NCBI RefSeq assembly: GCF_035975855.1
Contig: NZ_CP109055.1
Coordinates: 3,844,001 to 3,908,000 of the forward strand
DNA: 64,000 nucleotides
Reading direction: 5' to 3'
DNA from: Streptomyces sp. NBC_01304
GTDB taxonomy: Bacteria > Actinomycetota > Actinomycetes > Streptomycetales > Streptomycetaceae
Shown here: in pieces, positions 20,646 to 28,321 of the stretch
Layout: each line of letters begins with the position of its first letter
Numbering within the stretch: the first letter of the stretch is position 1
The notes under the pieces: model-generated
What the model was told of the DNA's origin: nothing
Seen by the model: only the letters and a program-made list of their open reading frames with translations
The model's database searches: none
Program-made: the position numbers and the translations under genes

Positions 20646-20675
20646 CTGTGGGCCGCGCCGTCGCGCGGCCCACAG
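20646..20675. terminator. hairpin between the LamG and RHS genes
   Basis: CTGTGGGCCGCGC and GCGCGGCCCACAG form a perfect 13-bp stem with a 4-base loop in the 105-base space between two co-directional genes. It could partly terminate transcription or stabilise mRNA ends, setting the ratio of the two products. Confidence 0.65.
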
Positions 20676-20683
20676 GGCGTCGG

Positions 20684-23600
20684 TCAGTCGCCGACGTGTG
20701 CGTCGATCTGTTCCGAGCTGGCCATTGCCCCGGCCCACAGCCGTACGTCGGAGATCCGTGCCGGCAGATGGTGCTTCCAGGCACCGCCGTTAAAGGCCTT
20801 GCCGAGAGCGAAGTCACCCGTGCCGAGTTTGACGCTGTACTTGGTGTCGTCGCCGTTCTGGTTGTGGCCGAGATACAGGCTGATCGTGCCCTTGAGGGAG
20901 TCGTAGATCCCGGTGAGCCTGACGGGACTGTCCAGCGCGGCGCCCTCGTCAGAGACCACAGAGCTGAATGTGCCGTCCGCGTTGAGGCGGCCGAAGTGCC
21001 AGCGGCCCGAGGGGGTCACCTTCTCGATGTCCTCGCCGGTGTCCGGGTCCGGAACGGTCTCAGTCTTCTTGCCGGTCATCTCGAACCACAGGCCCCAGCT
21101 CGAGCCGTCCGCGGTGCGCTGGCCGAGGACTTGGCCGATGTAGCCGACATCCTTCTTGGCAAGCTCAGCACTGGGCAGACTGACCGAAGTGGACACAGTG
21201 AACGCCGCATGGTCGTACACCAACGGACCAGGCGCAGTGGCGGCATCGTCCACGCCGTCGAGCACAATCTGCCCGCCGCTCAGCGAGGCCCCGCCCTGCA
21301 GCGTCAGGCTCTTGCCGTAGCCGGAGGTCGAATCCGCGACCGTGGTGCCGCTGCCGCGAGTGGCATCCCAGTCCGCCACCAGTTCCACGCCCGCGAACTG
21401 CGCCGAGGTCAGCAACTGCGCTTCATCGGCAATCAACTCGTACGGCAGCGCCTGCTGCCACACCGCAACCTCATCGATCGAACCGGGGAAGTACTTGCTG
21501 TAGCTGCTTCCGCTGGCACTCTGAAGCCGACCGAACTGCAGCGGCGCATCCGAGGCGATCGTCTTGGACACCGCCACCGCGCCGCCCTGGAGGCGGCCAT
21601 CCACGTAGAACTTCAGTTGCTGGTTGTCCGGGTCATAGGAGGCCGCGAGGTGCGTCCAGACATTGGGCTGGGCCTCATAGACCGAGTAGCTGCCTTGGTA
21701 GCTGTTGGTGTCGGCACTACGGACACCGAAGTACCACTTCTTCGAACCGGCTACGTACCACAGCGCGAACGGATTTCCATCGGGCCCCTTCTGCCCCAAG
21801 ACGGCTGCGTCGTTGGCCATCGAGTCCAGGCGCACCCAGGTGGAGATCGTGTATGCCGAGCGAGGCTCGAAAGCCGGGCCGCTGGTAGCGGCATATCCGG
21901 TGCTGCCGTTGAGAGCGAGGCCCTTGTCCGTGATCACATTCGCCAGCGGAAGCCCCTCGGCGTCATGGGTGATCTGCCCACGCCGGCCGCGGTCGTCGCG
22001 CCCAGCACCGCCCGCCAGGGTGGCGTTGTGCCTTGTGGTGCCGCTGGCCGTGCCGGTGTCGATCGCCGCACCGCTGGCCTCGTCGAAGCGCCAGCGCCCG
22101 AGCGGCCCCTCGCCGGACTTCACCAGGTAGTCGACAGTGCTCTGGGCTCCGGGGCGTCCCTCTTCCACGTTGTCGACGGCGCGCACATAGATGCGGTACG
22201 TGCCGGAGCGTGGCGGGGTGTAGGTGGCCGCCTTGGTCGTGGTGCGGGTCCAAGAGGCTTCGGAGGACATCTTGTACTCAAAAGCGGCCACGTTCGTGTC
22301 GCCGGCGGCCGGGGCGAACGTGAACGTCGACTTCTGGCCAGGGCCACCGTTGGCAGCACAACTGTCCGGTAGGCAGGGTGTGTAGGGGGCGCCGAGGGTG
22401 ACCTGGGGTGCCTTGGGGGCGGTCTTGTCGACCTTGAAGTAACACCAGCCGGTGGTCGACGCGTTCGACGGACCGGCCAAATGGCTCTTGCCGGCGTTGT
22501 AGTAAGACTGCACCCACGCCCGGTATCGGTACAGCTTGGCTTCGGCCAGTGTCGACCAGGTGATCGTCTGCTTCTTACCATCGCCGACATACGCACTGCC
22601 CGACGGGCGGACGTCGCCATTGCCGGCAGGTGTGTCCGACCAAGTGTTGTCGGTGTTCTGGTGGTCCAGGTCGTAGTAGATCTTCAGTTCGGCTTCCTTC
22701 TCACCGCCCGGCTTGGTCTGCGTGGTCGCTGCCAGGCCCGGAGTCGGATCGGAGACGATGGCCGGGTCGGAGGCATCCTTCTCACACACGGTTCCCGCAC
22801 CGGTGACCAGTCCGACGCTGGTGGGCTTGTCCGGCAGGCCGACGAAGTCCACCTCGAGGACGGCGTCGTTGCGGAATCGCTTCCAGGCCGCGGTGTCCGT
22901 CTCGTCATGCGCCTTGATCATCAAGGTGAGGTTCTTGAACTTGCCCGCCGCGAAGTCCCGCACCGTGGGGGTGAGGTTCTCGTTCGATTCGTCCGGGCTG
23001 TCGTTGAACTCGATCGGCGCGTCCGGAGAATCCGGATCACACAACGAGCCCCGTCCCGCCGACACATACCGGTCACCCATGGTGTCCCAGCCGCCCGGCC
23101 GCGAACCCCAGGTGGTGGCGGAGGAGATGTTGTCCTTGGTGCGGATCAGGTCCACCCAGCGCGGGTCGCATTGGAACGCCCACGGCTCGGTCACCTTAAA
23201 GCTGGCGTCCAGGACCTTCTTGCCCTTCAACGCTGCCGGGGAGAACTCGAAGTACAGGCGCTGCACATAGCCCGGACCGCACGGATAGCCGTTCCAGGTA
23301 CCGCACTTGCCCACACCCTTGCCCAGGTCATCCTCGCCATTGCCCCAGTCGTAGTCCTCATAGCCGTCCGAGCGCAGCAGGGTCCGCTCGGTCTCGCTCC
23401 AGGTGTGGCTCGGGTCGATGAACAGCGGGAATGCCGCCTCCGGCGTGCCGGTCAGCATCTTGGTGTCCGGCACGATGGACAGCGCGTCCTTGTCGACCTG
23501 GACGTCCATGGGGGCCACGGCATCGCCCTGACCCGGCTCCAGTCCCTTGCCCGACGGGGCGGCCTCGGACGGATCCGCCGGCGTCTGTGTCTCAGTAACT

Positions 23601-24376
23601 GCGCTTCGGGCGGCCACGGTCGGCGCCTTGACGGCATCCTGGCCGGCCGAATCCCACATCTGAGCCCGCGGCGCCTTGAACACCGCCTGCCCGTCGCCGT
23701 CCACCGCAGCCAGATTGCCCGCCGCGCCCTCCCGCACATCAAGGCCCGTGGTCTTCAGGCCGAAGGTGAGCTCCTTCAGCTCCTCGCTCGCCGCGGCCTG
23801 AGGGGTCTTGACCACCAGCACATGCTGGAAGCTCTCGACCGTCGCTGTCACCTTCAAGTCGACGCCCGGAAGCACCTCGGGGTAAAGCGCGCTGGCCCCG
23901 TTCAGCTTCGGCGCGGGCAGCTTCCCGGGCCACTGCAGCTCCAACGACCGGCCACGGCTGGCAATCCGCGCCAACGGGTCACTGGCACCTCCCCCAGAGA
24001 ACACGATCTGCGGTGCCGCCGCTTTGGGCGCCACTGAACCGTCCGTGCGCTTCTCCAACGTCGCGTCTGGCACCTGCCAACCGCCGCCCGGCTTCGAAAC
24101 CCGTACCGGCACCGACGACTCGCGCAGGGTGAAGGAGTACCCGTCAGGGTTGGCCAGGACTGTGGTGCGCTCGGAGCGCTCGCTGGTGACCTCAATCTGC
24201 TTGCCTGAAGCCTGCGCCTCCGCGAGGGCCTTCTGGCCCTCCGACAACTCCGGAGCCTCTTCGGCCGACGCTGCGGCCAGTGCCACAGGCACCTGGACCG
24301 AAGCTGTCGACAGCAGACCCATGAGCGCTACAGCCGCTACGCCACGCGCCCGGCCGGTTCTGCGGCGATGCGCCAT
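20684..24376 (-). CDS. secreted LamG / DNRLRE-domain protein, partner of RHS toxin
   Basis: About 1230 residues from the ATG at 24376. The ORF is open from a GTG at 24418, but the signal peptide starts at MAHRRRTGRARGVAAVAL. The order is: signal peptide to about 40; a beta-rich N-terminal region; a DNRLRE-like domain near 330-420 (FPLFIDPSHTWSETERTLLR, VQRLYFEFSPAAL); a fibronectin-like region with WSTLAEAKLYRYRAWVQSYY; then two LamG-type concanavalin-like domains. The first LamG has LNGSTGYA, YTISTWVRL and SIDEVAVW; the second has VLDGVDDAATA. Large LamG proteins directly upstream of RHS toxins are common in Streptomyces. The role is probably surface display, delivery or target binding (inference). 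No catalytic motif is seen. Confidence 0.8.
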   Translation of the reverse strand: MAHRRRTGRARGVAAVALMGLLSTASVQVPVALAAASAEEAPELSEGQKALAEAQASGKQIEVTSERSERTTVLANPDGYSFTLRESSVPVRVSKPGGGWQVPDATLEKRTDGSVAPKAAAPQIVFSGGGASDPLARIASRGRSLELQWPGKLPAPKLNGASALYPEVLPGVDLKVTATVESFQHVLVVKTPQAAASEELKELTFGLKTTGLDVREGAAGNLAAVDGDGQAVFKAPRAQMWDSAGQDAVKAPTVAARSAVTETQTPADPSEAAPSGKGLEPGQGDAVAPMDVQVDKDALSIVPDTKMLTGTPEAAFPLFIDPSHTWSETERTLLRSDGYEDYDWGNGEDDLGKGVGKCGTWNGYPCGPGYVQRLYFEFSPAALKGKKVLDASFKVTEPWAFQCDPRWVDLIRTKDNISSATTWGSRPGGWDTMGDRYVSAGRGSLCDPDSPDAPIEFNDSPDESNENLTPTVRDFAAGKFKNLTLMIKAHDETDTAAWKRFRNDAVLEVDFVGLPDKPTSVGLVTGAGTVCEKDASDPAIVSDPTPGLAATTQTKPGGEKEAELKIYYDLDHQNTDNTWSDTPAGNGDVRPSGSAYVGDGKKQTITWSTLAEAKLYRYRAWVQSYYNAGKSHLAGPSNASTTGWCYFKVDKTAPKAPQVTLGAPYTPCLPDSCAANGGPGQKSTFTFAPAAGDTNVAAFEYKMSSEASWTRTTTKAATYTPPRSGTYRIYVRAVDNVEEGRPGAQSTVDYLVKSGEGPLGRWRFDEASGAAIDTGTASGTTRHNATLAGGAGRDDRGRRGQITHDAEGLPLANVITDKGLALNGSTGYAATSGPAFEPRSAYTISTWVRLDSMANDAAVLGQKGPDGNPFALWYVAGSKKWYFGVRSADTNSYQGSYSVYEAQPNVWTHLAASYDPDNQQLKFYVDGRLQGGAVAVSKTIASDAPLQFGRLQSASGSSYSKYFPGSIDEVAVWQQALPYELIADEAQLLTSAQFAGVELVADWDATRGSGTTVADSTSGYGKSLTLQGGASLSGGQIVLDGVDDAATAPGPLVYDHAAFTVSTSVSLPSAELAKKDVGYIGQVLGQRTADGSSWGLWFEMTGKKTETVPDPDTGEDIEKVTPSGRWHFGRLNADGTFSSVVSDEGAALDSPVRLTGIYDSLKGTISLYLGHNQNGDDTKYSVKLGTGDFALGKAFNGGAWKHHLPARISDVRLWAGAMASSEQIDAHVGD

Positions 24377-24451
24377 TCGGGCATGACGATGCCCCCACCC
24401 CAACTCCACAGTCCCCACCCCAGAGTTACCAAATTTTCACGAGTGAAGGGA

Positions 24452-24480
24452 GTTAACGCTGCACTAGTTCCGCCCGTCAA
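24452..24480 (-). promoter_or_regulatory. candidate promoter of the LamG-RHS operon
   Basis: On the minus strand, TTGACG is followed after 17 bases by GTTAAC, about 75 bases upstream of the LamG start. The -35 box is good and the -10 box is weak. Confidence 0.4.
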
Positions 24481-25061
24481 TGTGAACTGCATCACAAATA
24501 TCCGCCCACTCCTTGGAGTGACCTGGGGAAACGCCAGGGGATGTCCGGGAATGCGGCCCCCTCATCAAAACCCCCTCCCCTTCACCTTGCGTAATCGGCT
24601 ACGGCGCAAATACGCCACTCCAGCCGCCGCACTTACGCAACACCAGGCGAGAGGCGCCCGCCTGACAGTCCGTGCACCAGGGAGAACTCACCCACTCCCA
24701 TCGATCGCCCATCCCCCCAGAACCAGCCACGCCTGTCACCTACCGACACGTACCGCGACCCACCGAGCAAGACATCCGCGAGACGCCGTCTCACCGCGGA
24801 AATCGACGCCGCGAACGCCCTAGCCCAAGAGCCCCGAAGCTCACCTCCAGCACCGGGCGGCACCCAACCGGCGGGTGGGAAACATCTGCCCCGAACTCCT
24901 ATAGGCCACCTGCAAGATGCCCCCTGAGGGCAACGTGAGGGGCATACCAGGCTCTCAGCGGAGGAAGGTGGAATGTCCCTGAAAAGTCCCTGATCGCAAA
25001 CCAAGGGAAGACTTATGGGAAAACTGCAGGTCAACCTCATGATTAACAGCGGACCTTTTGC
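24481..25061. other. non-coding right end of the island
   Basis: About 580 bases with no credible gene. Six-frame reading gives only short frames without start sites or known domains. One plus-strand frame near 24750-24850 (SKTSARRRLTAEIDAANALA) looks protein-like but has no start codon and may be debris. A CACTCC/GGAGTG hairpin lies at 24508-24521. The stretch ends with the third arm-type repeat and a TGCAGGTCAA direct repeat (25025 and 25060) adjoining the attR copy. Confidence 0.5.
24975..24992 (+). repeat. arm-type repeat at right island end
   Basis: GTCCCTGAAAAGTCCCTG, the same orientation and almost the same sequence as the two copies at 12669 and 12701. It lies 70 bases inside the right border. 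Confidence 0.65.
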
Positions 25062-25121
25062 AGGTCAAGTACAAGGAGACGGCGCGGGGCGGGCTCGCGG
25101 TCAACGTCATCGAGTGCTGAG
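25062..25121 (+). repeat. attR-like direct repeat (60 bp, 3' end of sdaA)
   Basis: Exact copy of 12538-12597, including the sdaA stop codon, with no sdaA body in front. What follows (CCGCCGCACCGAG, then a strong terminator) looks like the native downstream flank of sdaA. Confidence 0.9.
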
Positions 25122-25163
25122 CCGCCGCACCGAGAGCTGAATCGCCGCACCGCTTCACCCGAA

Positions 25164-25207
25164 ACGGCCGCCGTTTCCTCCCCGCACCGGGAGGGGACGG
25201 CGGCCGT
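25164..25207. terminator. displaced sdaA terminator
   Basis: ACGGCCGCCGT pairs with ACGGCGGCCGT around a loop holding a nested CCTCCCC/GGGGAGG-like stem. It lies 43 bases past the duplicated sdaA stop. It probably ended the sdaA transcript before the island separated them by 12.5 kb. Confidence 0.75.
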
Positions 25208-25403
25208 CGGTCGTGCCGGGCCGGCATTCGCGCATTCGTGCGGTCCAAGCGGAGGACGGTCACGTACATTGTCCCGACCGGCGCTCAACTCGGCTGAAAA
25301 CAATGGGTGTTGATCTGCCGAGGCGTCCGCGAGGCCATGGGGTCCCCGGGCGTGCGGACGAGTGGGAGCGTGTCACGCCAGACTGACCGAATGGAGTGCA
25401 CGG

Positions 25404-26627
25404 ATGGGAACCGACGTCTGTCCTTATGCATTGGACGTGCTCGGGCGCGACCAGGCGGGGGAAGCCGCGATGCTCCGGCAGCAGGGCGCAGCGGTCCGGG
25501 TCGAACTGCCCGGCGGGGTCGCCGCGTGGGCCGTCGTCCGGCAGAAGTACGTCAAGCAACTGCTCGTCGATCCACGGGTGTCGAAGGACGCCCGGCTGCA
25601 CTGGCCGGAGTTCGCGCAGGGGCGGATCACTCCCGAGTGGCCGCTGTTTCCGTGGGTGGCCCTGGAGAACATGCTCACCACGCACGGCGAGCGGCGTGCG
25701 CGGCTGCGGCGGCTGGCCTCGGGAGCGTTCACCTCGCGGCGCGTCGAGGAGCTCCGCCCGCTGATCGAGGAGCTGGTCGAGGGGCTGCTCGACGACCTGG
25801 CGGCGGCTCCCGCGGGCCGGCCGGTGGATCTGCGGGCGCGGTTCGCGCGACTGCTGCCGATGCGGGTGATATCCGGGCTGATAGGGGTGGACAAGGAGGC
25901 CGAGGCGCTGCTGTGCGATGCGATGGACATCGGGTTCAGCAGTTCGGCCACGGCGCAGGAGATGGCCGGGGCCGTGGCCGACATCGACGGCGTCCTGCAG
26001 CGCCTCGTCGACGCGAAGCGTGACCGGCCCGCCGACGATCTGACGTCCGCGCTGCTCCAGGTCCGCGACCAGGGCGACTGCCTGACGGAGGAGGAGCTGC
26101 TCGACACCCTGAAGCTCCTGCTCGCCGCGGGCCACGAGACCCTCACCACCTTCATCGGCAACGCCATCGCCGAACTGCTGCTGAATCCGGAGCAGTTGGA
26201 GCATGTACGAGCCGGTCGCGCGGACTGGGACGACGTGGTCAGCGAGACGCTCGGCACCCGGGCGCCCTCGGCCTACATGCCGCTGCGCTACGCGGTGGAG
26301 GACATCGAGCTGGGCGACACCCTCATCGAGAAGGGCGACGCGATCATCGTCTCCTTCGCGGCGGCCGTCGTCGACCCGGAGGCGTACGGCGCGGACGCGG
26401 CGGAGTTCGACGTGCTGCGCACCAAGCGCCGCGACAACCTCGGCTTCGGGCACGGCCCGCACTACTGCCTGGGCGCGCCGCTGTCACGGTTGGAGACCAC
26501 CATCGCGCTGCGGGCCCTCTTCACGCGGTTCCCCGACATGACCCTGGCCGTCGGCCGCGACGGGCTGCGGCCCATGGAGTCCTTCATCGTCAACGGTCAC
26601 CGCGCGCTCCCGGCCCTCCTCGGGTAG
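25404..26627 (+). CDS. cytochrome P450 with altered ExxR motif
   Basis: 407 residues from the ATG at 25404 (GGAG eight bases upstream). It is soluble and of normal bacterial CYP length. The heme loop is intact, [10 protein letters not shown] with the ligand at Cys355, and the I-helix oxygen-activation motif AGHET sits near 242-246. The K-helix, however, reads SETLGTRAP: Glu281 is present but the Arg of the ExxR motif is replaced by Gly284. P450s lacking ExxR exist (the CYP157 group in Streptomyces), so this need not be inactive. No ferredoxin or reductase gene is adjacent. It lies directly past the sdaA island. Substrate is unknown. Confidence 0.85.
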   Translation: MGTDVCPYALDVLGRDQAGEAAMLRQQGAAVRVELPGGVAAWAVVRQKYVKQLLVDPRVSKDARLHWPEFAQGRITPEWPLFPWVALENMLTTHGERRARLRRLASGAFTSRRVEELRPLIEELVEGLLDDLAAAPAGRPVDLRARFARLLPMRVISGLIGVDKEAEALLCDAMDIGFSSSATAQEMAGAVADIDGVLQRLVDAKRDRPADDLTSALLQVRDQGDCLTEEELLDTLKLLLAAGHETLTTFIGNAIAELLLNPEQLEHVRAGRADWDDVVSETLGTRAPSAYMPLRYAVEDIELGDTLIEKGDAIIVSFAAAVVDPEAYGADAAEFDVLRTKRRDNLGFGHGPHYCLGAPLSRLETTIALRALFTRFPDMTLAVGRDGLRPMESFIVNGHRALPALLG

Positions 26628-26936
26628 CCGCACTTCGTGAAGTCCCCGGCGCGGCCCAGTCGTTGCGCCCGCACACGAGCCTCCGTTCCGGCGGGGGCCC
26701 GTGTGCGTTCCGGACGGCTGAGACCCATGGGTTCCGGGCGCCCGAGAATGCGACGGTCCCCGGCATAACACCCCAGAACCACCCCTCTCTTCGCGAGCGA
26801 ATAGGCCGAACTACCCCTCATGACCAGGGCAGATGCAAGCTCCGCGATACGGAAGCTACTTTCCGAATCCAATCCCTCACGTGTAGTGTCGGAGACCGCG
26901 GGATCCACTCTTGTCACCCCCCGAGGATGAGTCCAC
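26628..26936. other. intergenic region between P450 and regulator
   Basis: 309 bases without a gene. It holds a terminator hairpin (26670-26707) and AT-richer sequence near 26850-26910 that probably carries the promoter of the winged-helix gene; a TAGTGT box at 26884 is a weak -10 candidate. Confidence 0.5.
26670..26707 (+). terminator. terminator after P450
   Basis: CGCACACG pairs with CGTGTGCG, extended by an imperfect GCC/GGC inner stem. Confidence 0.65.
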
Positions 26937-27413
26937 ATGTCCGCACATGCGATTCAGGACGCCCCCGTCACCGTCGAGCAAATCGCTGACGGCCGCTGGT
27001 TGTTGGCCGCGGAGGACCTGGTACCCGTATCGGTGCAGCGCACCGGTTCCGAGGTCCGGGTCGTCCTGCTCCCGTCCGACGCCGGACACGCCACGCGCAT
27101 CGACGATGCGCCCCGACTGACCCGGCGCGACCCCATCCGGATCGACCACGAGAGCCGCACGGCCCGCGTCGCCGACCGCACCCTGACCCTGAAGCCACAG
27201 GAGTTCGACCTGCTGGCCCATCTGGCACGGCACCCTCTGCGCACCTTCACGCGGCGCGAGCTGCTCGCCGAGCTCTGGGCCAGCTGCGACTCGGGCGGGC
27301 GGACGGTGGACGTCCATATCGCCCGGCTGCGCCACAAGTTGGGGCCGAGCTACCGGGCGGCACTGGCGACGGTGATCGGGGTCGGCTACCGGTATGTGCC
27401 GGTCGGGACCTGA
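26937..27413 (+). CDS. orphan winged-helix transcription regulator (OmpR/PhoB-type DNA-binding domain)
   Basis: 158 residues. The C-terminal half (about 65-155) is a Trans_reg_C winged helix: LTLKPQEFDLLAHLARHP, TRRELLAELW, then recognition helix TVDVHIARLRHKLG and wing VIGVGYRYV. The N-terminal 65 residues are short and lack the aspartate-bearing receiver domain of a normal response regulator, so it is not a classical phospho-switch. No sensor kinase is adjacent. It converges with the kdp operon, with a shared hairpin between them. Regulation of kdp is possible but unsupported. Such stand-alone domains occur in Streptomyces as developmental or antibiotic regulators. Confidence 0.78.
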   Translation: MSAHAIQDAPVTVEQIADGRWLLAAEDLVPVSVQRTGSEVRVVLLPSDAGHATRIDDAPRLTRRDPIRIDHESRTARVADRTLTLKPQEFDLLAHLARHPLRTFTRRELLAELWASCDSGGRTVDVHIARLRHKLGPSYRAALATVIGVGYRYVPVGT

Positions 27414-27422
27414 GGTCATGGT

Positions 27423-27450
27423 GAAGCCCCCACCACCGGGTGGGGGCTTC
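27423..27450. terminator. bidirectional terminator
   Basis: GAAGCCCCCACC pairs exactly with GGTGGGGGCTTC around ACCG. It lies between the converging regulator gene and the kdp-side genes. Confidence 0.85.
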
Positions 27451-27476
27451 GTCACTGCCGTGGTGCCCGGTTGCCG

Positions 27477-27539
27477 TCAGCCGACGCCGAGGAACAGCCC
27501 CAGGCCGAGACACGCATGCAGAAACACGTCGAGGATCAT
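27477..27539 (-). CDS. possible 20-residue hydrophobic peptide downstream of kdpC
   Basis: An ATG at 27539 with GAGGGAG seven bases upstream opens a 20-codon frame to TGA. It encodes MILDVFLHACLG and then a Leu/Gly/Phe-rich segment, which would make one short membrane helix. It lies 162 bases after kdpC and just before the terminator. Real but tiny membrane peptides accompany kdp genes (KdpF), so this may be translated. It could equally be chance, as no homolog can be checked here. Confidence 0.35.
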   Translation of the reverse strand: MILDVFLHACLGLGLFLGVG

Positions 27540-27701
27540 CGTTTTCTCCCTCACCCTTCAACCTTCCCTGTGCGCCGAAGCGCAGGTCGGAGGGTGTCTG
27601 CCCAGGAGATACGGGCCTTGATCGGCCGACCGGTCAAACCCCGCTCATGAGCGATCCGGACGTACGCGCCCGGCGTGAGCGGCCACGCGAACGCGCCCCG
27701 C

Positions 27702-28313
27702 TCACTTCGCGGCCAGCTCCCGCACCGCGACATTGAGGGTGAGGACGTTGACGTGCGGCTCCCCCATGTACCCGGCCGTACGCCCCCCGGTGTGCCGGGC
27801 CACCAGCTTGCGCACCTGCCCCTCGCCGAGCCCGTTCGCCCTGGCCACCCGTGCCGCCTGCAGATGCGCGTACGCACGGGAGATGTGCGGGTCGATCCCC
27901 GAGGCGGACCCGGTGACCGCGTCCTTGGGGACCCTGGACTCCGGTACGTCGTTGAAGGCGGCGACCTCCTTCTTCGCCGCCTCCACCTTCTTCACCAGCT
28001 TGGGGCTGGAGGCTCCCAGCTGGCTGGAACCCGTGGCGAGGGGGTCGTAGTCGCCGTTCGAGGGGCGGGGCTGGAAGAACCGGGGGTCGGGCCGGTCCGT
28101 GCCCTTCAAGTGGAAGGACTGGCCGATCAGTTCGGAGCCCACGACCCTCCCGCCCGCCTTGATCTTCGAGCCGTTGGCCTTGTCGTGGAAGGCAGCCTGT
28201 GCGAAGGCGGTGATGAGCAGCGGATAGACGACGCCGGTGACGACGGTGAGGACGAGCAGGGCGCGGAGGGCGGCCCACAGGAGGCGGCCGGTGCTGTGCA
28301 GGGAGGTGTTCAT
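27702..28313 (-). CDS. kdpC: potassium-transporting ATPase subunit C
   Basis: 203 residues from the ATG at 28313, with GGTGA eight bases upstream; a GTG at 28325 overlapping the kdpB stop is the alternative. KdpC is the small single-span subunit that stabilises the KdpFABC complex and aids ATP binding. The N-terminal helix is ALRALLVLTVVTGVVYPLLI. The periplasmic-type domain carries the family signatures SELIGQSF, GSSQLG, ASGIDPHIS and GEPHVNVLTLN. It is the last clear subunit gene of the operon. Confidence 0.93.
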   Translation of the reverse strand: MNTSLHSTGRLLWAALRALLVLTVVTGVVYPLLITAFAQAAFHDKANGSKIKAGGRVVGSELIGQSFHLKGTDRPDPRFFQPRPSNGDYDPLATGSSQLGASSPKLVKKVEAAKKEVAAFNDVPESRVPKDAVTGSASGIDPHISRAYAHLQAARVARANGLGEGQVRKLVARHTGGRTAGYMGEPHVNVLTLNVAVRELAAK

Positions 28314-28321
28314 GGCGTACG

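Larger units (their letters stand above)
12598..25061. mobile_element. sdaA-integrated genomic island (12.5 kb) with RHS toxin cargo
   Basis: The segment is bounded by the 60-bp direct repeat of the sdaA 3' end. Just inside the left border are a hairpin-forming inverted repeat, two copies of GTCCCTGAAA(A/G)GTCC and a broken tyrosine-integrase C-terminus. Just inside the right border is a third copy, GTCCCTGAAAAGTCCCTG. The cargo is a LamG-domain secreted protein, a 2315-residue RHS toxin and a small immunity candidate, all on the minus strand. The terminator that looks native to sdaA lies past the right border at 25164. No intact integrase, excisionase, replication or transfer gene is present, so the element looks stranded. 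It could have been mobilised in trans or have lost its integrase after insertion. Confidence 0.8.

Noticed and set aside
24633..25040. A 135-residue minus-strand frame at the right end of the island
   Set aside because: No ribosome binding site, no domain, and the frame ends in the arm-repeat region; more likely non-coding.
12598..25061. Full prophage or conjugative element
   Set aside because: No capsid, terminase, portal, lysis, replication or FtsK-like transfer genes are present; only an integrase scrap and toxin cargo.
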